From Anaerolinea sp. (GTDB taxonomy: Bacteria; Chloroflexota; Anaerolineae; Anaerolineales; Anaerolineaceae), in assembly GCA_029975965.1 (NCBI GenBank), contig JARKOV010000074.1, positions 1-32,120 on the forward strand: DNA of 32,120 nucleotides, in the 5' to 3' direction. This document shows positions 21,687 through 28,542 of the stretch, in pieces. The first letter of the stretch is position 1. Each line of letters starts with the position of its first letter. The position numbers were made by a program, and so were the translations under genes. The notes under the pieces are model-generated. The model was not told where the DNA came from. It ran no database searches and was given only the letters and a program-made list of their open reading frames with translations.

Positions 21687-23732
21687 CTAACGGTCCTGGG
21701 TGAGCAGGGCGATGATCTCTTCTTTGGTGGTGGCCGATTTTAACTGCAATAACCGCTGACCATCGCTGAGCAAATTCGCCAGTTGAGCCATCGCTTTCAG
21801 GTGCGAATGATGGTCCATCACACACAGACCAATCGCCAGTTTGACCGGATCGTGATGAGGATGGTGAAATGGAATGGGCGGATCGAGGGTGACCAGGCTC
21901 ATGCAGATGCGGTTTACCCCATCCTCCGGCCTGGCATGCAATAAAGCCACCCCCGGCGCAAACACGACGTAGGGGCCATAGCGCCGAACGACTTCTTTCA
22001 TCGCTTCAATATAACGACCGCTGATGGCCTGAACATCGTACAGCAGCTTCCCCACAGCATCAACCACGCCCTCCCAGTCCGGCGCTTCAAGCCGGAGGGC
22101 GATGGTTTCGGGTGTCAAAAGTGCCGAAAGGGCAGGCGCACTGCTGCTGTCGACGGTCGGGCTGGCCGGTTTTCGCTGCGCTGCCAAGTCCAGGGTCGCC
22201 AAAATTCGGGCGCGATCTTCCGGGTTGAGCAGAGGGCTCACCTCGAGGGTGGGGATATTGGGAATTTCAATGGGGAGGGTCGTCAGAACCAGGTCTACTT
22301 TGTCACGGAGCGGCGCTTTGTGGATGATCTCGACTGCGGAAGTGATCTCGACCACCTCAATTTCCGGAAATTCGGCCTGCAGGCGAGACACCAACAGCCA
22401 GGCCGTGGCCATCCCTTCGCCGCAAACGACCCACACTTTTTTCTTGACTCCCAGAAATGGGCGCAGCCTTTCCATCGCCGCGCCAAGATGCATGGCGATA
22501 TAAGCGATCTCTTCGGATGGCACCGGTTTTTCGATCAGGTCTGCGAGGTAGCCAACGCAGCGTTTCGCCACGCTGACGATATAAGGGTACTGCGTTTCGA
22601 TGGCTTCTTGCAGGGGGTTGTGAATCGGCAGGCCGTATTGCAGGCGATGCTTGACGACATGGATGTGCAAAGAAAGCGCCCGGATGAGCTGCTGGTCAAC
22701 TTTCAAGTAAGGATGGAGATAAAGCGAGGCTTCATCGACGATGTATTGGACGATCGTATCGATTTCGAGCTGGTCTTCCTGCGCGGGGTGCGATTGAAGC
22801 AGATCAATTAATGTGTATTGGATTTTTGCGCCGCGAACCTGCCGGACGAAGAAAGCGAATTCATGCTCATTCCATATGAAGTGAGTGGAATTTAAAAGAT
22901 GCACAACGGCCTGCGCTTCTTCGCTGGCGCGGATATTTTCGAGCGCTTCGGTGGGCAACTGGACATGCTTTCCCTGGAGGCTGCGCGAATTGGCCAGGGC
23001 CAGGTGACATACCAGCCCCACAAAGGACACGTCTGCAAAGCGCCGCTGGAGCATTTCTTCCAGTTGCCTGACCAGGGCGTGCGCCGCCGCGATGTCCAGC
23101 TCACGCAGGGTATCGGCCAGCATGGTGTTGAGCAGGTTGAGGTTCGAGCCCGTTTGCGCTTCCGGCTGGACGCTGGGATCTTCCCCGATTGCCAGCAGCG
23201 AGATGACGCCAAATTTCGTGATGAACAGGTGCACCATCAGCTCGCGCCAGTCTGCCTCGCTGCCTTGCAGGCAAAACCCAACCCGCGGCTGGTAATCGAG
23301 CGTCAGAGAAAATCGTTCCAACCAGCTTCGAGCTTTCTCGACATCTTTAAACAAAGTGGGGCGCGACACTCCCAACGCCGACTCGATCTGTTCTAATGGC
23401 AGCGGTCGGCCCATTTCTCGCAGCAACAGCAGCACCAACACCGCAATTCGCTCGGCAGACGAGAGGTAAAGCCGAAATTCGGTCTGCCGGGTTAATTCTT
23501 CTTTGAGTGCGATCTTTTGAGCGTGAGACGCCTGAACCTGCACGCCAAAATTTGGCTTGCGGATCAGGCCGGCGTTCCGTTCTGCCAGCCAGGCCTGGAT
23601 GGTGTTCAGGCTGGTCCGCATCATGCGGGGGGTGATTTCTAGCTGCTCGGCTATTTGCCGGATTGCAACCGGAGATTGAGCTTGAAGCAGGACGAACAGA
23701 ACATCGCGTGAACGGGTATCCAGTTGGGTCAT
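21687..23732 (-). CDS. PRD-containing PTS regulator (HTH-HTH-PRD-PRD-EIIB-EIIA)
   Basis: 681 residues. The N-terminus holds two winged-helix units (DTRSRDVLFVLLQAQSPVAIRQIAEQLEITPRMMRTSLNTI; later PLPLEQIESALGVSRPTLFKDVEKARSWL), so it binds DNA like MtlR/UlaR-type activators and not RNA like BglG. Two PRD helical domains follow at about 175-400, with regulatory histidines. An EIIB-like domain at about 415-500 has a Cys in VVCGEGMATAWLL, and a C-terminal EIIA domain carries H599 in GVALLHARPEDGV. Phosphorylation by HPr and EIIA/EIIB reports sugar flux and glycolytic state. It lies at the head of the PTS locus and most likely controls it. TACAAT upstream may be its -10. Its own RBS is weak. Confidence 0.9.
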   Translation of the reverse strand: MTQLDTRSRDVLFVLLQAQSPVAIRQIAEQLEITPRMMRTSLNTIQAWLAERNAGLIRKPNFGVQVQASHAQKIALKEELTRQTEFRLYLSSAERIAVLVLLLLREMGRPLPLEQIESALGVSRPTLFKDVEKARSWLERFSLTLDYQPRVGFCLQGSEADWRELMVHLFITKFGVISLLAIGEDPSVQPEAQTGSNLNLLNTMLADTLRELDIAAAHALVRQLEEMLQRRFADVSFVGLVCHLALANSRSLQGKHVQLPTEALENIRASEEAQAVVHLLNSTHFIWNEHEFAFFVRQVRGAKIQYTLIDLLQSHPAQEDQLEIDTIVQYIVDEASLYLHPYLKVDQQLIRALSLHIHVVKHRLQYGLPIHNPLQEAIETQYPYIVSVAKRCVGYLADLIEKPVPSEEIAYIAMHLGAAMERLRPFLGVKKKVWVVCGEGMATAWLLVSRLQAEFPEIEVVEITSAVEIIHKAPLRDKVDLVLTTLPIEIPNIPTLEVSPLLNPEDRARILATLDLAAQRKPASPTVDSSSAPALSALLTPETIALRLEAPDWEGVVDAVGKLLYDVQAISGRYIEAMKEVVRRYGPYVVFAPGVALLHARPEDGVNRICMSLVTLDPPIPFHHPHHDPVKLAIGLCVMDHHSHLKAMAQLANLLSDGQRLLQLKSATTKEEIIALLTQDR

Positions 23733-23867
23733 CTCAATCTCTGCTGCCGGCGTTGCCGGATCGGAGAAACGCGCTGCGCAACCGAATCAATTCAGGTTGT
23801 ATCTAAATTGTACACTACTGTCGTGGTATTTTCTTTTGTTGACCAGGCTCCAGATGGATTGCCCGGG

Positions 23868-25616
23868 TCAATCGCGCAGGGCGATCCAGACCATGCGCAG
23901 CAACTGCTGGATGGACGGCTCGACGGTGTAATCGACCAGCATTTGCGCCAGCCTGCGCCCGGCGCGCGCTCGGCTGATCAGAAACGGCGACCTGGGAAAC
24001 TCCATGAAAGGTCCGCGCACGACCACCTTTTGCGGGCGCGAGAACATCAGCGTGTTGTGGCTCCAGCCGAATCCCGATTGGGGGTTTTCGATCGCCTGCC
24101 CCGGGTAGCTGCCCCAGGGAGCCACCGCCAGAGCAAAGGCGACCGCCGTTTGCAGGTTGACGCTCACCGTCCCGTAACGCAGATCCTCCACGGCGCGCCG
24201 GACGGCGGCGTCCACCCCGGGTGTTTTGAGTGAATTCGGGTGGACGAAGATCGCCGCATCCAGCGTGCCCCACACCTCCCGGTTGGCGAAATCCACCGCC
24301 TTCGCCACGAAATCCGGCACGCTCTCCGCGGGGATGGGCGCCTCGGCAAGAATGCCGCAGAAAGCCTCGTTCTTGAAGCAGATATCCTGGGGGTTCTGGC
24401 TGGAGACGGAGGGGATCAGCGTCCAGGGCAGTTGATCCTCTTGCGGGCCGCCAAATTGCTCGGCCTCGGGGTGGGCGGCGAGAAAACGCTGGTGAATGAA
24501 CTGCGCGCCGGGATAGTAGGCTTTGCGCAACGCCAGCGCCGCCATTTTACGGCGAATGGCGTCGAGGAATTGCTCGCGCTGCGGCCAGGCGGCGTGGGTG
24601 AGCACCAGGTGCGGGGTGAGGCAGGTGTACCCGGAGTTGTTCGCCAGCCAGGAGGTGAGCTTATCGGCCTGGTAGTCGATTTCTCGCGCCGACCAGCGCC
24701 CCGGCACGATGATCGCCGGCGTGATGCAGCCCAGTTCGGCGGTCAGCGGCTTGGCCAGCCATGGGATGCGGCTGGTCTTGCGCTGTTGCCCCTCTTCGCC
24801 GGGGCCGAACACGATCGTTTCATACGTTTTGTCCGAGCCGGTGATGTGGATCGTGTCCACGCAGGGGTGCGTGCACAGGTAGCTGCCCTCGATTGGGCCG
24901 CCATCGACCAGGCGCAGGAAGCCCGCCTCGACCAGCGCGCGAAATCCCTCCTCAAAGATCGGGCCGGCATGAGCGTTGACCGGGCTCATCTTCAACACCA
25001 CGACCTGGTTTTCCACAAATAACTTGTTCAGCACGTCGGAAAAGGGGATGGCCCACACGTTGCCGGCGCCAAGCACCAGCGCCACCTTGCCGGGGCGGTT
25101 TTTGTCGCGGTAGGCGAGCGCCTGGGTGGCCGGCAGTCCGGCGGGGGTGACGCCCGGCTCCATCCAGACTTCCATCTGGTAGCCGGGAAAGATGACCCGG
25201 TCGGAAGCGGTTTCGGGGAAGATGCGCGCGGCGGTCTGGCCGTTTGGAAGCGCACAGACTGGGCCGGGCAGCCTGGGATGACCGTGCTCCAGGATATCTG
25301 CCAGCGATCGGCGCAGGCTCTTCAGGTTGCGCAGCACGATAAAGCCGTAAACCCACTCCTGGGCGATGCCGAAATCGTCGCCGTCCAGCCCTTTGACCGG
25401 CAACTCGACGTCGCGCAGGCGCGGGATGACGGCCGCGAATTCGCGCGCCAGCCGGTCGAGCAAGGCGATCCGTTCGGGAATGCCGAGCGCGACCCAGGCG
25501 TCTTTGCGTGCCTGGAGAGTCTGCAGCGCCGCGTCGATTTCGTCGTTGGACGAGGCGAGGACGTGCTGCTGAACGCCGCTAAATTGAAAGCTGCCCTGCA
25601 AGATCGTGTCGACCAT
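23868..25616 (-). CDS. Divergent aldehyde dehydrogenase superfamily protein
   Basis: 582 residues. ALDH features are present but altered: a nucleotide-binding part LGAGNVWAIPFSDVLNKLF...VVVLKMSP (182-212, K209), HITGSDKTYETIVFG (257-271), E294 in TAELGC (normally ELGG) and the catalytic-cysteine region NNSGYTCLTP with C332 (normally GQxC). It is longer than the usual 490 residues and has family-unusual inserts at 270-290 and 370-400. The C-terminal oligomerisation part is preserved (SVNLQTAVAFALAVAPWGSYPGQ). It may oxidise an aldehyde or reduce an acyl group; the substrate is unknown. Monocistronic, with TATAAT at 25670-25675 and GAGGTG near the ATG. Confident in superfamily, not in activity. 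Confidence 0.75.
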   Translation of the reverse strand: MVDTILQGSFQFSGVQQHVLASSNDEIDAALQTLQARKDAWVALGIPERIALLDRLAREFAAVIPRLRDVELPVKGLDGDDFGIAQEWVYGFIVLRNLKSLRRSLADILEHGHPRLPGPVCALPNGQTAARIFPETASDRVIFPGYQMEVWMEPGVTPAGLPATQALAYRDKNRPGKVALVLGAGNVWAIPFSDVLNKLFVENQVVVLKMSPVNAHAGPIFEEGFRALVEAGFLRLVDGGPIEGSYLCTHPCVDTIHITGSDKTYETIVFGPGEEGQQRKTSRIPWLAKPLTAELGCITPAIIVPGRWSAREIDYQADKLTSWLANNSGYTCLTPHLVLTHAAWPQREQFLDAIRRKMAALALRKAYYPGAQFIHQRFLAAHPEAEQFGGPQEDQLPWTLIPSVSSQNPQDICFKNEAFCGILAEAPIPAESVPDFVAKAVDFANREVWGTLDAAIFVHPNSLKTPGVDAAVRRAVEDLRYGTVSVNLQTAVAFALAVAPWGSYPGQAIENPQSGFGWSHNTLMFSRPQKVVVRGPFMEFPRSPFLISRARAGRRLAQMLVDYTVEPSIQQLLRMVWIALRD

Positions 25617-25669
25617 TTAACACCTCGCGGCGGTGTCTTGGATCATCTCCGGGCCCGCCGCATCCCTCG

Positions 25670-25675
25670 ATTATA
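25670..25675 (-). promoter_or_regulatory. -10 box of the aldehyde dehydrogenase-family gene
   Basis: A perfect TATAAT on the minus strand predicts a start near 25663 and a leader of about 47 bases. No convincing -35 is seen at 16-18 bases. Confidence 0.45.
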
Positions 25676-25799
25676 GCGGAATTGGCGAAGCGTCATCCAT
25701 ATTTTTTCTCGTGGAATAAGGGATGGGTTAGGGGGATTGCATGATATGTCTGACCATTGGATTTAAAACGGGAAACGCTTAATATCACCTCCAGGAAGT

Positions 25800-25906
25800 G
25801 TCATTGCGAGATGCCGAAGGCTTTGCGGAGGCATCGAAGCAATCTCGCCTTGATTTTCCTCGCGCTAAAACGAGATTGCTTCGGCGCAAAGCCGCCTCGC
25901 AATGAC
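25800..25906. repeat. Single 107-bp palindromic (MITE-like) element
   Basis: The ends GTCATTGCGAG (25800-25810) and CTCGCAATGAC (25896-25906) are exact inverted copies, and GAAGCAATCTCG (25836-25847) is the inverse of CGAGATTGCTTC (25871-25882). A 23-base AT-rich spacer lies between. The left arm holds an extra inner hairpin (GATGCC...GGCATC). No coding capacity. Arm order, arm words and the overall size of 107 bases match the tandem units at 10514-10786. The rest of the 25617-26049 gap holds only the two promoters listed. Confidence 0.85.
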
Positions 25907-25976
25907 GTTTTTGGGGGATATTGGTAGAACAAAATTTCAACCTGCAATCGCTCTAGGATCGGGTTTCGCTTCGCCA

Positions 25977-26005
25977 TTGCGCGATTCCCGATCTGCGGAT
26001 ATGCT
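25977..26005 (+). promoter_or_regulatory. Sigma-70-type promoter of dgoD
   Basis: TTGCGC (25977-25982) and TATGCT (26000-26005) are 17 bases apart, each matching four of six consensus positions. The start would be near 26012, giving a leader of about 38 bases that ends in AGGAAG before the ATG. Confidence 0.5.
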
Positions 26006-26049
26006 GTAGAGTAACGCAACTCATCCTCTCAACCCGCAGGAAGCAAGCC

Positions 26050-27165
26050 ATGAAAATCACCCGGATGGAAACCTTTTACGTTCAGCCCCACTGGCTGCTG
26101 TTGAAAATCAGCACCGATGAGGGCATCGTCGGCTGGGGCGAGCCGGTGGTGGAAGGACGCTCGCAGAGCGTGGCCGCCGCCGTGGGCGAGATCGGCCGCT
26201 ACCTGATCGGCCAGGACCCGCGGCGCATCGAGCATCACTGGCAGGCCATTTACCGCGGCACGTTCTACCGCGGCGGACCGGTGCTGAGCAGCGCGCTCTC
26301 CGGCATCGAGCAGGCGCTGTGGGATATCACCGGCAAGTGGCTGGGTCAACCGGTTTACCAGCTTCTCGGCGGGCCAACCCGCGAGCGCATCCGCATTTAC
26401 GGCTGGATCGGCGGTGAAACGCCGGGCGAATACGTCGCCAGCGCCCAGGCTCGCCTGGAAAAAGGCTTCACCGCGCTCAAAATGGGCATCCTCGGCCAGA
26501 TGCTGGCTGTGGAGAGCATGGACCGCCTGGAGCGTGAAGTGGAAACCTTCGCCGCCGTGCGCGAGGCGGTGGGGCCAAAGGTGGACGTGGGCATCGACTT
26601 TCATGGGCGGGTCAGCCCGGCGATGGCGGTGCGGCTGGCTAAGGCGCTCGAGCCGTACTACCCGCTATTCATCGAAGAGCCGGTGCTGCCCGAGAACGTC
26701 GACGCGATGGTCACCGTGGCGCGCAGCACCACCATCCCCATCGCCACCGGCGAGCGCCTGTTCACCAGGTGGGGCTTTCGTGAGGTGCTCGAGAAGCAGG
26801 CGGCGGTCGTCCTGCAGCCCGACCTGTCGCACGCCGGCGGCATCCTGGAATGCAAGAAGATCGCCGCGATGGGCGAGTGCTATTACGCCGCCGTCGCGCC
26901 ACATTGCCCGCTCGGGCCGGTCGCGCTGGCTGCCTGCCTGCAACTGGACGCTTGCATTCCCAATTTCCTCGTCCAGGAGCACGTCACCCTGGGCGAAGGC
27001 ATTTTGAAACAGCCCTTCCGCATGGTAGATGGGCATATCCCGTTGCCCACCGCTCCCGGCCTGGGCATCGAGGTGGACGAGGAGTACCTGCGGGCCAACC
27101 TGTACGACGGCAGTTGGGACCTTCCGCGCCTGTTTCACGCCGACGGTTCGGTCGCCGATTGGTAA
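26050..27165 (+). CDS. dgoD: D-galactonate dehydratase
   Basis: 371 residues of the enolase superfamily, close to enterobacterial DgoD along its whole length: WLLLKISTDEGIVGWGEPVVEGR, YRGTFYRGGPVL, the metal ligands D183 in GIDFHGRVSP, E209 in FIEEPVLPEN and E235 in ATGERLFTR, the catalytic histidines H185 and H285 (VAPHCPLGPVALAAC), and ILQPDLSHAGGI-type LQPDLSHAGG. Ligand numbering is the same as in E. coli DgoD. It dehydrates D-galactonate to 2-keto-3-deoxygalactonate in the De Ley-Doudoroff type galactose route. No dgoA, dgoK or transporter is nearby, so it seems to stand alone, with a perfect hairpin 22 bases beyond its stop. The product of a related acid sugar dehydratase is a lesser possibility. 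Confidence 0.93.
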   Translation: MKITRMETFYVQPHWLLLKISTDEGIVGWGEPVVEGRSQSVAAAVGEIGRYLIGQDPRRIEHHWQAIYRGTFYRGGPVLSSALSGIEQALWDITGKWLGQPVYQLLGGPTRERIRIYGWIGGETPGEYVASAQARLEKGFTALKMGILGQMLAVESMDRLEREVETFAAVREAVGPKVDVGIDFHGRVSPAMAVRLAKALEPYYPLFIEEPVLPENVDAMVTVARSTTIPIATGERLFTRWGFREVLEKQAAVVLQPDLSHAGGILECKKIAAMGECYYAAVAPHCPLGPVALAACLQLDACIPNFLVQEHVTLGEGILKQPFRMVDGHIPLPTAPGLGIEVDEEYLRANLYDGSWDLPRLFHADGSVADW

Positions 27166-27186
27166 ATTCTTGATGATCTGGGGTGT

Positions 27187-27209
27187 TTGAGGGCGCCAAG
27201 CGCCCTCAA
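27187..27209 (+). terminator. Hairpin downstream of dgoD
   Basis: TTGAGGGCGC (27187-27196), loop CAA, GCGCCCTCAA (27200-27209) make a perfect 10-bp stem. There is no T-tract. The CAA loop and the run of G then C next to it resemble the hairpin at 14763-14791. Confidence 0.6.
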
Positions 27210-27271
27210 GTGCCTTAAAAACTTGGCCTTCAACAGCGGGGCAGCCACAAAAAAAGATGGTTTTTGTCTAT

Positions 27272-27279
27272 GTTATAAT
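27272..27279 (+). promoter_or_regulatory. Promoter (-10 with upstream TGT) of the glucosylglycerate operon
   Basis: TGTTATAAT at 27271-27279 contains a perfect TATAAT (27274-27279) preceded by TGT, the extended -10 form, so a -35 is not essential and none is obvious. The start near 27286 leaves about 20 bases to the ATG at 27306. Confidence 0.6.
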
Positions 27280-27305
27280 GCCCTGACCGCTGAATGGCGT
27301 TCACC

Positions 27306-28541
27306 ATGAAAGTTGCTCTCTTACATTACGCCTCCCCTCCCGTGGTGGGCGGCGTGGAAACCGTTCTGGCCCGCCAGGCCGAGTTGCTCACCCGTTATGG
27401 CCACCAGGTCGAGGTGCTCACCGGCCGGGGCGCCGCCTGGGACCCGCGCATCGCTGTGCGCGTGCTGCCCGAGCTGGACTCGCGCCACCCGATGGTGTTG
27501 GACCTGAAACAACAGCTCGACCAGGGCAGCGTCCCTCCGGAATTCGAAGGCATGGTCGATCGGATCTACCGCGACCTGCGCGCCGCCCTGGCCGGCGCCG
27601 CTTGCCTGATCGCCCACAACGTGGCTTCGCTGCACAAAAACCTGGCCCTCACCGCCGCGCTTCACCGTTATGCCGCGCGGGCCGGCGGCGTGCGCATCCT
27701 CCTCTGGCACCATGACTTCGCCTGGACCGGGCGGCGCTACAAAGATGAGCTGCATTCCGGCTACCCCTGGGATCTGCTGCGCACTCCCTGGGAAAACGTG
27801 CGGCAGGTGACCATCTCGGAGGCGCGCCAGGCCGAAATGAGCCGTCTCTACCGGCTCCCGGCCGAGCAGATCAGCGTGGTGCCCAACGGCGTCGACACCG
27901 ACCAGTTCCTTGCCCTGCAGCCCGAAACGCGCGAGCTGGTCGACCGGCTGCGCCTGGACCGTGCGGAGCCGCTGTTGCTCGCGCCGGTGCGCCTGACGCG
28001 CCGCAAGAACCTGGAATTGGGCCTGCACATCCTGGCTGAGCTTCTTAAGCACCTGCCTCGCGCGCGCTGGGTCATCACCGGACCGCTGGGGGCGCACAAT
28101 CCCGAAAACCTGGCTTATTACCGCCAGCTCGTCGACCTGCGCCGCGAGCTGGACCTGGAACAGGCGGTCGTCTTCCTGGCGGAATGGCAGCCTCAAGGGT
28201 TGAGCGATGCGCAAATTGTCGACTTTTACCGCCTGGCCGACGTGCTGCTGCTCACCAGCCAGGAAGAAGGCTTCGGGCTGCCGGTCATCGAGGCGGGACT
28301 GGCGCGCCTGGCAATTTTCGTCACCGATCTACCACCGCTGCGCGCGCTGGGCGGCGAATTTGCCGAATACTTTGGGTTGGAAGATCAGCCCGCGGAGATC
28401 GGTGCGCGCATCCGCCACCACCTCGAGAACGACGCGGCGTATCGCTTGCGCGCTCACATCCGCTCCCATTACACCTGGGAGGCCATTTACCGCAACCACA
28501 TCGCTCCCCTGGTGAACGGCTTGCCGGGTGAGGAGGTTTGA
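27306..28541 (+). CDS. GT4 glycosyltransferase of the glucosylglycerate operon
   Basis: 411 residues from ATG 27306 (MKVALLHYASPPVVGGVETVLARQ, a typical GT4 opening with the GG loop); ATG 27294 is an alternative. Two Rossmann halves: the acceptor side has IAHNVASLHKNLALTAALH and LLWHHDFAWTGRRY; the donor side has VVPNGVDTDQF, RLTRRKNLELGLHIL and the EEGFGLPVIEAG motif (EX7E) that binds the nucleotide sugar. GT4 enzymes here are retaining. In Thermotogales a GT4 (MggA or MggS) adds mannose to glucosylglycerate or its phosphate, so the same role is a reasonable but unproven guess. First gene of the operon; its stop is one base before the gpgS start and its end holds the AGGAGG for that gene. 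Confidence 0.85.
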   Translation: MKVALLHYASPPVVGGVETVLARQAELLTRYGHQVEVLTGRGAAWDPRIAVRVLPELDSRHPMVLDLKQQLDQGSVPPEFEGMVDRIYRDLRAALAGAACLIAHNVASLHKNLALTAALHRYAARAGGVRILLWHHDFAWTGRRYKDELHSGYPWDLLRTPWENVRQVTISEARQAEMSRLYRLPAEQISVVPNGVDTDQFLALQPETRELVDRLRLDRAEPLLLAPVRLTRRKNLELGLHILAELLKHLPRARWVITGPLGAHNPENLAYYRQLVDLRRELDLEQAVVFLAEWQPQGLSDAQIVDFYRLADVLLLTSQEEGFGLPVIEAGLARLAIFVTDLPPLRALGGEFAEYFGLEDQPAEIGARIRHHLENDAAYRLRAHIRSHYTWEAIYRNHIAPLVNGLPGEEV

Positions 28542-28542
28542 G

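Noticed and set aside
25800..25906. Insertion sequence
   Set aside because: No transposase frame and only 107 bases; at most a non-autonomous or REP-like palindrome.
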